From NCBI GenBank assembly GCA_947493255.1, contig CANLQK010000005.1, positions 62,001 through 126,000 on the forward strand: a DNA stretch of 64,000 nt. Direction: 5' to 3'. The position numbers and the translations under genes are program-made. This DNA is from an uncultured Paracoccaceae bacterium (GTDB lineage: Bacteria > Pseudomonadota > Alphaproteobacteria > Rhodobacterales > Rhodobacteraceae). How positions within the stretch are numbered: the stretch's first letter is position 1; each line of letters opens with the position of its first letter. Below are positions 17,960 through 26,077 of this stretch, piece after piece. Below the pieces are notes generated by a model. It was not told the DNA's origin, made no database searches, and worked only from the letters and a program-made list of their open reading frames with translations.

Positions 17960-18748
17960 CTAGACGTCAAAAGTCGCGAAAACCGGTGCGTGGTCGCTAG
18001 GTTGTTCCCACCCCCGAACATCGCGCAAAACACGGCTCGAATGGGCCGCATTTGAAATGTCAGGCGTTGCCCAAACATGGTCCAACCGGCGGCCTTTGTC
18101 CGCATTGTCCCAATCTGGTGACCGGTACGACCACCAGCTGTACAACTTACCGTCAGGAATGTCGGCACGTGTCACATCAACCCACGCCCCAGCCTCTTGC
18201 GTTTCGGCCAATGCCTCAACCTCAACAGGTGTATGGCTCACGACCTTCAATAGCTTTTTATGGTCCCAAACGTCATCCTCGCGGGGGGCAATATTCAGGT
18301 CCCCAACAAGAATGGCTTTTTCGGGTGTGTTGGTGCGGAAGTAGTCCCGCATCTCCGAAAGGTAGTCCAACTTTTGACCAAACTTTTCATTGATCTCGCG
18401 GTTCGGCTTATCGCCGCCTGCAGGCACATAGAAATTGTGCACCGTCACACCGTTCTCTAGACGCCCCGCAATGTGGCGTGCATGGCCCAGCGACGCGAAA
18501 TCTTCGGCGGCTGTTTCTTCGATAGGAATCTTAGAAAAGATCGCAACGCCGTTGTACCCTTTTTGGCCGCGCGCAACCATGTGATGGTAGCCAAGCGATT
18601 GAAATTGCTCCAAAGGGATCTTCTCAACCGGGCTTTTGCATTCTTGCAGACACAGCACATCCGGTGCCTCTTCTGACATCAAGCGCGCGACCAGGTTTTC
18701 GCGAAGACGGACGGAATTGATGTTCCAAGTGGCAAGCGTGAATGACAT
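17960..18748 (-). CDS. xthA: Exodeoxyribonuclease III
   Basis: 262 residues of the EEP nuclease fold: LATWNINSVRLR with the first metal-site Asn, VLCLQECKSP with the catalytic Glu, FYVPAGGDKPNRE, LVGDLNIAPREDD with the Asp-Asn pair, LYSWWSYRSPDWDNADKGRR, and the final catalytic PSDHAPVFA. It is an AP endonuclease and 3'-5' exonuclease for base-excision repair. RBS AGAGGAATAAAA precedes the ATG. Confidence 0.95.
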   Translation of the reverse strand: MSFTLATWNINSVRLRENLVARLMSEEAPDVLCLQECKSPVEKIPLEQFQSLGYHHMVARGQKGYNGVAIFSKIPIEETAAEDFASLGHARHIAGRLENGVTVHNFYVPAGGDKPNREINEKFGQKLDYLSEMRDYFRTNTPEKAILVGDLNIAPREDDVWDHKKLLKVVSHTPVEVEALAETQEAGAWVDVTRADIPDGKLYSWWSYRSPDWDNADKGRRLDHVWATPDISNAAHSSRVLRDVRGWEQPSDHAPVFATFDV

Positions 18749-18776
18749 TTTTATTCCTCTAAATTTAGTGGCGACC

Positions 18777-19901
18777 CTAGACCGGTTCGCCCTGCTTTGC
18801 CAACCAATCAGACACCCGCGATAACCCGTTCTTTAGGACGTCAGCGTCGCAGGCAAAACCGATCCGCACATATCCTTCAACGCCCAGCGCGGATCCCGGC
18901 GTAAACATCACGCCAGTGTCCTGCAACAACGCGACACACAGATCATATGATGTCATAGGAAGGTCGAATTTCACAAACGCGGTCGTGCCTGCCTTTGGCG
19001 CCACAAACGAAGCCTTCGTCTCGCCCGCAACCCAGTTTTTCAACACTGTGATGTTGTTGCGCGTTATGTGACGGCTGCGTTCCAAAATAACGTCCTTTGC
19101 CTCCAACGCCATGGCTGCAAAATAGTCGTCCACCAGACCAACGCTAATGGTCGTGTAGTCGCGATGCACTTCGCAGGCATCCAATAACTTATGCGGCCCG
19201 ACGATCCATCCCAACCGCAATCCGGCCAGTGAAAACGCCTTGGATGTCGACCCCGTTGAAATCCCTTTATCGTAAAGCTCAACAATGGACGGCGCAGGTT
19301 CGGCTTGTTCTGTCCCGCGGTAAACTTCATCGCATAGCACCCAAGCCCCAACAGACTTCGCAAGCTCTACAACCTTTTCCAGCCCAGCGCGTTCAACCAA
19401 AGCACCCGTCGGGTTATTTGGGTTGGTTAATGCAATGACTTTGGTGTTGGGGCGCAGGGCAGCAGCCACTTTCCCCCAATCCGGCAACCAGTCTTCATCC
19501 TCGTGCAACGCAACCTCGGTTACTTCAGTACCCAATGAACGCGGAATTGCGGTGTGTTGTTGATAGGTTGGCGTAATCGCCACCACATGATCCCCTGAAC
19601 CGACCAACGCCTGATACACCATGTGATTGGCCCCGATGGTGCCATGGGTGATCAACACGTTGTCTGCCGTCTGGCCGGCGAAGAGGCCAGCTACCAAGCC
19701 ACGCAACCGTGTAGATCCGCGGATTTCACCGTATGTCATGTGCATCGCTGCCAAATCAGCAGGCATATTTTGCGTCTGCCCCGCCATTTGCATCAATTCA
19801 GCCAACGTCAACGACGCCACACAGGTTTCTGCCAAGTTGAGTTCACATTTGGTTTCCCACGCGTTCATCCATTGCTCTACGCCGAAAGGTTCAATCTGCA
19901 T
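18777..19901 (-). CDS. Class I/II PLP-dependent aminotransferase, specificity unknown
   Basis: 374 residues starting MQIEPFGVEQWMNAWETKCE, with AAAGGAGA directly upstream (a longer frame to 19988 lacks an RBS and crosses a terminator). Fold-type I signature: YGEIRGSTRLRGLVAGLF, ITHGTIGANHMVYQAL, LTNPNNPTGALV, CDEVYRG and the PLP lysine in STSKAFSLAGLRLGW. The N-terminal FGVEQWMNAWE resembles a subgroup that includes capreomycidine-synthase-like enzymes, so the substrate may be an unusual amino acid; this is weak. Its promoter must lie downstream of the terminator at 19952-19979. Confidence 0.85.
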   Translation of the reverse strand: MQIEPFGVEQWMNAWETKCELNLAETCVASLTLAELMQMAGQTQNMPADLAAMHMTYGEIRGSTRLRGLVAGLFAGQTADNVLITHGTIGANHMVYQALVGSGDHVVAITPTYQQHTAIPRSLGTEVTEVALHEDEDWLPDWGKVAAALRPNTKVIALTNPNNPTGALVERAGLEKVVELAKSVGAWVLCDEVYRGTEQAEPAPSIVELYDKGISTGSTSKAFSLAGLRLGWIVGPHKLLDACEVHRDYTTISVGLVDDYFAAMALEAKDVILERSRHITRNNITVLKNWVAGETKASFVAPKAGTTAFVKFDLPMTSYDLCVALLQDTGVMFTPGSALGVEGYVRIGFACDADVLKNGLSRVSDWLAKQGEPV

Positions 19902-19951
19902 TGCATTCTCCTTTGGTTTATCTGGGCATTCTTCAACGTGGCCGTCCAGCA

Positions 19952-19979
19952 TAAAAAAACCCCGACCAAAAGGCCGGGG
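19952..19979 (-). terminator. Intrinsic terminator of the response-regulator gene
   Basis: On the minus strand CCCCGGCC, loop TTTT, GGTCGGGG (one G-U pair in RNA) then TTTTTTT. It sits about 60 bases after the stop at 20038. Confidence 0.9.
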
Positions 19980-20037
19980 CAAGTCCAACAGGGAGGTGGT
20001 GATATAACCCCATCACCAAGGGATTTCGTACGTTACG

Positions 20038-20724
20038 TCAGGCCATCAAACGGTAGCCGCCGCTTTCTGTAACAAGCAAACGCGCGTTAGAGGGATCTGG
20101 TTCAATTTTTTGACGCAGACGATAGATGTGTGTTTCCAAAGTGTGTGTTGTCACACCTGCATTGTAGCCCCAAACTTCGTGCAACAGTACATCACGGGCA
20201 ACAACGCCGTCCGTCGCACGGTAGAGGAATTTCAGAATATTCGTCTCTTTTTCTGTCAGACGAATTTTCTTTTCGTCTTCGGTTTCAAGCGTCTTTTGTG
20301 CAGGTTGGAACGTGTACGGTCCCAATGTGAAAATAGCATCTTCAGACTGTTCATGAGTGCGCAGTTGCGCGCGGATGCGGGCCAACAACACAGGGAACTT
20401 GAATGGCTTGGTCACATAATCGTTCGCACCAGCATCCAGACCAAGGATGGTATCACTGTCACCATCATGACCCGTCAACATTAATATCGGGCATTTAACA
20501 CCCTGCTTGCGCATCAGGCGGCACAGTTCACGGCCATCTGTGTCGGGCAAGCCAACATCTAGAATAACAAGATCATAAAGACCTTCTTTCGCCTTGGTCA
20601 TCGCCTCGGCGCCGTTACCTGCCTCAAAGACATCAAAGTCCTCGGTCATCAACAGTTGTTCGCCCAGCGCTTCGCGCAAGTCCTCGTCATCATCGACGAG
20701 CAAGATCTTTTTCAATTGTGCCAT
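20038..20724 (-). CDS. OmpR-family response regulator, orphan
   Basis: 228 residues. Receiver domain residues about 6-120 with the acidic pair in ILLVDDDEDLR, the phospho-acceptor Asp in YDLVILDVGLPDTDG, the Thr in ILMLTGHD and the Lys in NDYVTKPFKFP. The C-terminal OmpR/PhoB winged helix is RLTEKETNILKFLYRATDG, HTLETHIYRLRQKIEPDPSN, LLVTESGGYRLM. ATG at 20722-20724 with AGAAGGAGAAC upstream. No histidine kinase is adjacent, so the partner is elsewhere or absent. Regulated genes unknown. Confidence 0.92.
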   Translation of the reverse strand: MAQLKKILLVDDDEDLREALGEQLLMTEDFDVFEAGNGAEAMTKAKEGLYDLVILDVGLPDTDGRELCRLMRKQGVKCPILMLTGHDGDSDTILGLDAGANDYVTKPFKFPVLLARIRAQLRTHEQSEDAIFTLGPYTFQPAQKTLETEDEKKIRLTEKETNILKFLYRATDGVVARDVLLHEVWGYNAGVTTHTLETHIYRLRQKIEPDPSNARLLVTESGGYRLMA

Positions 20725-20796
20725 CTTGGTGTTCTCCTTCTCAAAATGACAATTGGGCACAACGTCGTGTTCTGACAAGATTTGTAATCATTTTCT

Positions 20797-20808
20797 CACG
20801 TCGACGTG
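20797..20808. promoter_or_regulatory. Perfect 12-bp palindrome between response regulator and ribA
   Basis: CACGTCGACGTG is a perfect palindrome in the divergent promoter region between 20724 and 20878. Candidate operator for either gene, for example autoregulation by the response regulator; no direct proof. Confidence 0.35.
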
Positions 20809-20877
20809 TCGCATGCGGGGCAAATGTTTCAATTTCGCAAACAAACCTCTATTTAACGATCGAACGAAAGGTCAAAT

Positions 20878-21951
20878 ATGTCATTCCTTCCTACAGTCAC
20901 AGAACGCCTTGCCCGCGCGCGGTCCGATTTGCGCATGGGCGTGCCGGTTGTTTTGAGCGAAGGATTTGTTGTCTTGGCAGTAGAAACACTGACGAACGAA
21001 CGTTTCGATCATCTGACTTCGCTTACTGTTGAACCGGTTTTGACCATCACCGGATGGCGCGCCCAAACGTTAAAGGCCGTCGCGTATGATGGTGATGTTG
21101 CCCGAATCGCCCTTCCAACAGCGGCAACCGCATCCTGGGTGCATTCCATCGCAAACCCAGCGGATGACCTAAACCATCCTATGAAGGGGCCATTGAAAAC
21201 CCTTCGCGATGGTTCGGCGGGCCCCTATCGGTCGGCCATAGCCCTGATCAAGACTGCGCGCCTTTTGCCGGCGGCACTCATCGCGGCAATTGACGAACCT
21301 TCGAAGTTTGCGGCCAAGAACGACCTGACCCTGCTGTCGGCAAATGCGATTACATCTGACACAAGTCCCCTTAACAGCGTTGTGCACGCACAATTGCCGC
21401 TGGATGTATCGGACGCAGGCCGTTTGCACATTTTCCGCCCCGAAGACGGTGGCGAAGAACATTACGCAATTGAAATAGGCAACCCAGACCGAAGCAAACC
21501 TGTGCTGACACGTCTACATTCAGCGTGTTTCACCGGTGACGTTCTAGGCAGCCTTAAATGCGACTGCGGGCCACAATTGCGGGCAGCGCTAACCCAGATG
21601 GGCAACGAAGGTGCAGGGGTTCTTTTATATTTGAACCAAGAAGGTCGCGGGATTGGCTTAGCCAACAAAATGCGCGCCTATTCATTGCAAGACCAAGGAT
21701 TCGATACCGTCGAGGCCAATCACCGCCTGGGTTTTGAAGACGACGAACGCGATTTTCGAACAGGCGCGGATATTCTGAAAAAAATGGGGTTCAGCGACAT
21801 ACGTCTACTGACCAACAACCCCGCCAAGGTCGCCAAGCTAGAAACCTGTGGTCTAAACGTGACGGAACGCGTTGCGCTAAAGGTTGGCGAAAACCCTTTC
21901 AACGCAAACTACCTTGCGACCAAGGGCAAAAAGTCGGGCCATCTGCTTTAG
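20878..21951 (+). CDS. ribA: GTP cyclohydrolase II with N-terminal extension
   Basis: 357 residues. The GCH2 domain starts near residue 170 and contains the zinc cysteines and substrate loop TRLHSACFTGD...LKCDCGPQLRAA, then LYLNQEGRGIGLANKMRAY, and TNNPAKVAKLETCGLNV. It opens the GTP imidazole ring as the first step of riboflavin synthesis. The first about 165 residues are an extra domain where a DHBP synthase (RibB) would be in fused proteins, but I see none of the RibB acidic motifs, so that part looks degenerate or unrelated. RBS GAAAGG. Convergent 4-base stop overlap (TTAG) with the DMT transporter. Confidence 0.9.
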   Translation: MSFLPTVTERLARARSDLRMGVPVVLSEGFVVLAVETLTNERFDHLTSLTVEPVLTITGWRAQTLKAVAYDGDVARIALPTAATASWVHSIANPADDLNHPMKGPLKTLRDGSAGPYRSAIALIKTARLLPAALIAAIDEPSKFAAKNDLTLLSANAITSDTSPLNSVVHAQLPLDVSDAGRLHIFRPEDGGEEHYAIEIGNPDRSKPVLTRLHSACFTGDVLGSLKCDCGPQLRAALTQMGNEGAGVLLYLNQEGRGIGLANKMRAYSLQDQGFDTVEANHRLGFEDDERDFRTGADILKKMGFSDIRLLTNNPAKVAKLETCGLNVTERVALKVGENPFNANYLATKGKKSGHLL

Positions 21952-22793
21952 CGCGCGAACCGCAATAAGATTGCACCGGCAATCGTTGTGAAGGTCGCAG
22001 CGACCTTCAACAGATCCAACCGTTCTTTCATAAAGAAGACCCCAAAGAACAAGGCGAACACGATAGATGTTTCGCGTAGGGCCGTTACCAGAGCAATTGG
22101 GGCCTGCATGAACCCCCAAACAACCAGCGCATATGCCGTAAATGATGCTGCCCCACCAAAAACGAATACAAACCGCCCTTCTGTGTGCAAACGTCCCAAC
22201 ACACCGGGGTTATTGATGCGTAGAAAAATCGCAAAAACGATGGCGTTCCCGATTGCAGACCAACTGTAAAACCCAACGGCAGTTCCAGCGACCCGCGCTC
22301 CAAGCCCGTCAACCAATGAATACCCAGCGATGAAACACCCTGTTGCCGCCGCCAAGATCGCAGCTTTCGGGTTACGTGACCCACTTTGGCTGCGCACCAG
22401 CCCTAAAGATAGAAGGCCTGCAGCAATAAGCGCAATCGCCGCAACTTCCATCCAACCGAGCACAACATTCAACAGGCTCACCGACACAAGCGCAACCAAC
22501 AGCGGCGCAATCCCACGGGCAACGGGGTAAACCTGCGTCAGATCACCGACCCGGTATGAATTGAGTAAAAATACCTGATATCCAAAATGAAGAGCGAGGC
22601 TGCCCAATAAGTAAGGCCAACACGCCAAATCTGGCATCGGTACGAAAAACAGGGCAACCACGGCATAAGGAAGGTGCCCTATTATTACGCCCGCCATGCT
22701 CAGACTTTTGTCAGCTGCGCCTTTGGCCATCGCATTCCAAGTGGCGTGCAGCAAAGCCGCGAACAGCGTCGTAGCAATGACAAGTGTTGGCAT
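21948..22793 (-). CDS. EamA/DMT superfamily transporter
   Basis: 281 residues with ten hydrophobic segments in two EamA repeats: LFAALLHATWNAMAKGA at the start of the first, IAGYSLVDGLGARVAG at the start of the second, and ALRETSIVFALFFGVFFMKE near the end, which is typical of the second repeat. A metabolite exporter or importer of unknown substrate. ATG at 22791-22793 with AAAAGGGAC upstream; the longer frame to 22841 would run into the divergent promoter. Confidence 0.87.
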   Translation of the reverse strand: MPTLVIATTLFAALLHATWNAMAKGAADKSLSMAGVIIGHLPYAVVALFFVPMPDLACWPYLLGSLALHFGYQVFLLNSYRVGDLTQVYPVARGIAPLLVALVSVSLLNVVLGWMEVAAIALIAAGLLSLGLVRSQSGSRNPKAAILAAATGCFIAGYSLVDGLGARVAGTAVGFYSWSAIGNAIVFAIFLRINNPGVLGRLHTEGRFVFVFGGAASFTAYALVVWGFMQAPIALVTALRETSIVFALFFGVFFMKERLDLLKVAATFTTIAGAILLRFAR

Positions 22794-22860
22794 TAGTGTC
22801 CCTTTTAAACGAATCTTAGCTTTCCCGGTGGCTACCCGCAATCTGTATTGCGCCGCGACT

Positions 22861-22884
22861 CCGGCGCTTGAAACCCTGCGCCGG
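22861..22884. promoter_or_regulatory. Inverted repeat in the divergent promoter of DMT transporter and L,D-transpeptidase-like gene
   Basis: CCGGCGC (22861-22867) and GCGCCGG (22878-22884) are perfect 7-bp arms around a 10-base spacer, ending 18 bases before the ATG at 22903. It could be an operator or a leader hairpin. Confidence 0.3.
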
Positions 22885-22902
22885 TTCTGGTCTGGCTAGG
22901 AC

Positions 22903-23397
22903 ATGAAACCGACCGATCTCGTCCTGACACCAACCCACCTTCGTTTTATGGGCCGCAAGTTCCCTTGTACCATTGGCAAGGGCGGGCTTAGTAACATCAA
23001 ACGCGAAGGCGATGGCGCAACGCCGCGCGGCGTCCATAACATCGTCGGATTGCTTTATCGTCCGGACAGAATGGCCAAACCGGCAGCTTGGGCGACCCCT
23101 ATTCTGACAGGGGACCTGTGGTCAGATGATCCGACACAAGACGACTATAACTTAATGGTGCGCGCGCCCTATCCCTTTAGCCACGAAAAACTTCGGCGAG
23201 CTGACCCGCTCTATGATCTCGTGATTCTTACAGACTGGAACTGGCCAATCGCTAAAAAAGGGCACGGGTCCGCGATCTTTATTCACCGCTGGCGCAAACC
23301 GGGTCACCCGACAGAAGGCTGCGTCGCATTCCACCCGACTGCATTGCGATGGATTGTTTCGCGCACAACCAAAGAAACACGTTTGATCGTAAAATAG
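22903..23397 (+). CDS. L,D-transpeptidase catalytic domain (YkuD fold) protein
   Basis: 164 residues. The YkuD core is seen as YNLMVRAPYPFSHEKLRR, YDLVILTDWN and the active-site region IHRWRKPGHPTEGCVAFHP with His128 and Cys140. Members make 3-3 crosslinks in peptidoglycan or attach proteins to it. It lacks any signal peptide, unlike most periplasmic L,D-transpeptidases; short leaderless members of this kind are common in alphaproteobacteria and of unknown function. RBS AGGA before the ATG. Ends one base before the YggS gene on the other strand. Confidence 0.82.
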   Translation: MKPTDLVLTPTHLRFMGRKFPCTIGKGGLSNIKREGDGATPRGVHNIVGLLYRPDRMAKPAAWATPILTGDLWSDDPTQDDYNLMVRAPYPFSHEKLRRADPLYDLVILTDWNWPIAKKGHGSAIFIHRWRKPGHPTEGCVAFHPTALRWIVSRTTKETRLIVK

Positions 23398-23398
23398 G

Positions 23399-24055
23399 TT
23401 AACCCGTTGCGGTACGCGCACCAAAGATAGCCGACCCAACCCGCACATGTGTCGCCCCAAGTGCGACCGCGCTTTCAAAGTCACCAGACATCCCCATGGA
23501 CAACCCAGCTAACCCATTTCGTTTGGCGATCTTGCCCAACAATGCAAAATGCAAAGACGGTTCTTCTTCTACTGGCGGAATACACATTAACCCCTTCACG
23601 GGCAGATCCATCGCCAATGCGTCCTGTATAAAGGTATCAGCATCGATTGGCAGGACACCTGCTTTCTGCGGCTCTTCACCGGTATTCACTTGTATATAGA
23701 GATCGGGACAATACCCCAACTCTTGCGCCAGCCGTGCAAGCGAGTTCGCCAGCTTCGGACGATCAACTGTATGTATAGACTGCGCCAGATCCATTGCTTG
23801 GCGAGCCTTATTGGTTTGCAGCGGGCCGATAAGATGCAAATCAACGTTCTCATAGGTTTCACGGAACATTGGCCATTTACCTGCGGCCTCCTGAACGCGG
23901 TTTTCACCGAACACTCGATGCCCTTGATCAAGAATCGCTTCGACACGTTCGTTTGGTTGCACCTTAGAAACAGCAATAAGGGTCGTGCTTCCCTGCTCTC
24001 TACCTGCTTTGGCCTCTGCTGAACGAAGGCGGCTTTCGATTTCACCCAATGACAT
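23399..24055 (-). CDS. yggS: YggS/PLPHP family pyridoxal-phosphate homeostasis protein
   Basis: 218 residues. PLP lysine is K31 in LIAVSKVQPNE; GHRVFGENRVQEA, LHLIGPLQTNKAR, YIQVNTGEEPQKAG, GLMCIPP, SMGMSGDFESAVALGATHV and RVGSAIFG are all family blocks. It binds PLP and keeps vitamin B6 and amino-acid pools balanced, without a known catalytic reaction. RBS CAGGAG before the ATG. Confidence 0.93.
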   Translation of the reverse strand: MSLGEIESRLRSAEAKAGREQGSTTLIAVSKVQPNERVEAILDQGHRVFGENRVQEAAGKWPMFRETYENVDLHLIGPLQTNKARQAMDLAQSIHTVDRPKLANSLARLAQELGYCPDLYIQVNTGEEPQKAGVLPIDADTFIQDALAMDLPVKGLMCIPPVEEEPSLHFALLGKIAKRNGLAGLSMGMSGDFESAVALGATHVRVGSAIFGARTATG

Positions 24056-24253
24056 GGCAAGCTCCTGAATAGGCGGCGTGTTTTCTGTTTCACTCTGACA
24101 TAGGGCGTTATCCCCGCGCTGTCATGCCCACAATCGGCCAAACATTGTGTGGCACGTCTGCATCATTTTTTATGTAGGTCCCCAAAAGGACGCCAATTTT
24201 CTTGAGTGTGCAGGGCTTTGGGCGCAAAGACAGTGCCAATGCTAGGGAAACTG

Positions 24254-24269
24254 GCATTCTCGAGAATGC
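24254..24269. promoter_or_regulatory. Perfect 16-bp palindrome in the porin leader
   Basis: GCATTCTCGAGAATGC ends 19 bases before the porin ATG. As DNA it could bind a dimeric regulator; in the transcript it could fold into a 6-bp stem with a TCGA loop next to the RBS (GAGGA). Confidence 0.45.
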
Positions 24270-24288
24270 AAACACGAGGAATTCACAA

Positions 24289-25365
24289 ATGAAAAGCATC
24301 CTACTTGCTTCTGCCGCTACATTCGCCTTCGCTGGCGCTGCTGCAGCAGAAATCACTTTCTCCGGGTCCGCTGACCTGGGTTACAACGACACAATTGCTA
24401 CTGGTGGTGGCGACAACAACTTTGGTTTCTACTCTGACCTCGACATCACAGCTGGCTTCGCCGCTGAGTTGGACAACGGTCTGACAGTTGCAGCGTCTTT
24501 GGATCTGGAAGACCTTGGTTCTTCCTCCAACGGTCAGTCTTACGAATTGTCCCTGACATCTGCTGACGCTGGCCTGTACTACGGCGACACAGCGTTCGCT
24601 GCTGAAAACCTCTGGGTTTCCGCAGGTTCCATGGACAACGACGGTTTCTCCGAAGCTGACGGCGAAGAAGCACTGCGCGGCGAAGCAACTTTCGGCGCTG
24701 TTACTACTCAGTTGTCTTACGTTCTTGCCAACAACGCAGGCACACGTAACGCAGTTGAAGACGCAAACCAGCTGTCTTTGGCGATGTCTGCTGACTTCGG
24801 CAACTACAACGTAGTTCTGGCTTACCAAGACGCTTCTAGCGAAGCTGCTGGCTTCTACTCTTCTGCCCTTGGTACGGATGGCGACAACGGCGACTTCACC
24901 GACGCTGAAGTGTTCGGTTTGTCTGTTGGCACAACATTCAGCGGCGTTGACGTACGTCTTGCATATGCTGAATCCGGCGGCGCAAGCTCCACAGGTCTGA
25001 GCGCTTCTTACACAACTGGCCCAGTAACGTTTGACGCTTCTTACGTTTCTGAGTCCGCTGGCGCAGACAACTGGGATCTTGGCGTAACTTACGCAGACGG
25101 CCCAATCTCTGTTACTGTTAACACAGACGAGAGCGACGACTGGGGCCTCGAAGGTTCCTACGACGTAGGTAACGGCCTCGTAGTATATGCTGGCCTCGAC
25201 GACGCTGGCGAAGACTACTACCTTGGTGGTGAATACGACCTCGGTGGCGGCGCTTCCTTGCTCGTTTCCTTCGCTGAAGACGACGACGCTGACAACGGCG
25301 ACGACGAAATCGGTGCGCAGGACTACCAGGAAGGTACAACAATCGAGCTTTCCTTCGAGTTCTAA
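24289..25365 (+). CDS. Outer-membrane porin (Rhodobacter type)
   Basis: 358 residues with a signal peptide MKSILLASAATFAFAGAAAA and mature start EITFSGSADLGYND. The protein is acidic, rich in Gly, Asp and aromatic residues in alternating beta pattern, and ends with a terminal phenylalanine (IELSFEF), the signal for outer-membrane assembly. Trimeric 16-strand general porin is the family model. An upstream frame start at 24202 is ignored because the signal peptide begins at 24289, behind CGAGGAATTC. Codon use is strongly biased (GCT, GGC, CTG, GAC) compared with neighbours, which fits very high expression. Confidence 0.92.
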   Translation: MKSILLASAATFAFAGAAAAEITFSGSADLGYNDTIATGGGDNNFGFYSDLDITAGFAAELDNGLTVAASLDLEDLGSSSNGQSYELSLTSADAGLYYGDTAFAAENLWVSAGSMDNDGFSEADGEEALRGEATFGAVTTQLSYVLANNAGTRNAVEDANQLSLAMSADFGNYNVVLAYQDASSEAAGFYSSALGTDGDNGDFTDAEVFGLSVGTTFSGVDVRLAYAESGGASSTGLSASYTTGPVTFDASYVSESAGADNWDLGVTYADGPISVTVNTDESDDWGLEGSYDVGNGLVVYAGLDDAGEDYYLGGEYDLGGGASLLVSFAEDDDADNGDDEIGAQDYQEGTTIELSFEF

Positions 25366-25391
25366 TCGAACCTGAAGAATTGTCTAAGGTG

Positions 25392-25418
25392 GGGCGGTCC
25401 TTGATTGGGCCGCCCTTT
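25392..25418 (+). terminator. Intrinsic terminator of the porin gene
   Basis: GGGCGG (25392-25397) pairs with CCGCCC (25410-25415) followed by TTT and a T-rich stretch. Confidence 0.75.
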
Positions 25419-25533
25419 CCTATTTGAGGGGTGTGTTATGTGATGTTGAGCAATCGCCTAAGGCCAACAACCCTTGTGACACTCGCGCCCCTTCGCTAAA
25501 CCTTTGTCTAACAACAGACAGAAAGATCGAAAC

Positions 25534-26007
25534 GTGACCGGAACAAACGCTCTTCGCCGCCTGACTTTTGGATTTGGCCTACTGGCTACACTATCAGCGT
25601 GTGGCGTATCTGGCAGTTTGGGCAGCAACCCGTTCGGGTCCATCGGCAGCCTTGGTGGTGGTGCAGCGGACTCTGCGACGACCCAAGCGACCCGAACACG
25701 TGGCGTCGAGAATGTTGCTGTAAACCGGTACCTATGGGCAGCGTCTTTGGATGTTCTCAACTTTTTGCCAGTTGAATCGGTCGATCCGTTCACAGGCGTT
25801 ATCGTTATGGGCTACGGCACGCCTCCAGGTGGAAGCCGCGCCTATCGTGCGACCGTCGCAATTACTGATCCTGCTTTGGATGCGCGCTCGTTGAACGTTG
25901 CTATTTTGACGCGATCAGGTCCCGCGGCCGCGGAAACAACCCGCGCCATCGAAGACGCCATCCTATCGCGTGCACGCCAGTTGCGCATCGCAGACGGTGC
26001 ACTGTAA
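25534..26007 (+). CDS. DUF3576 lipoprotein
   Basis: 157 residues from a GTG at 25534; an upstream TTG at 25504 is less likely. A lipoprotein signal ends in LATLSAC. After a Gly/Ser-rich spacer the domain NRYLWAASLDVLNFLPVES, DPFTGVIVMGYGTPPGGSRAYR and TRAIEDAILSRARQLR matches the alphaproteobacterial DUF3576 family usually found upstream of leuS. Together with lptE downstream it suggests an outer-membrane biogenesis role, but the function is unknown. Confidence 0.83.
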   Translation: MTGTNALRRLTFGFGLLATLSACGVSGSLGSNPFGSIGSLGGGAADSATTQATRTRGVENVAVNRYLWAASLDVLNFLPVESVDPFTGVIVMGYGTPPGGSRAYRATVAITDPALDARSLNVAILTRSGPAAAETTRAIEDAILSRARQLRIADGAL

Positions 26008-26035
26008 AACGCACCCGACCCAATAGATTTTCAAG

Positions 26036-26056
26036 CGCCGGGTCACGTACCCGGCG
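26036..26056 (+). terminator. Hairpin between DUF3576 gene and leuS
   Basis: CGCCGGGT (26036-26043) and ACCCGGCG (26049-26056) form a perfect 8-bp stem with a 5-base loop, followed by TTGCTCTTTC. A weak terminator or a leader structure of leuS. Confidence 0.45.
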
Positions 26057-26077
26057 TTGCTCTTTCAAGGACCCAAT

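Noticed and set aside
20725-20877. FMN riboswitch in front of ribA
   Set aside because: The leader is about 150 bases at most, shared with a divergent gene, and none of the conserved RFN stretches could be recognised.
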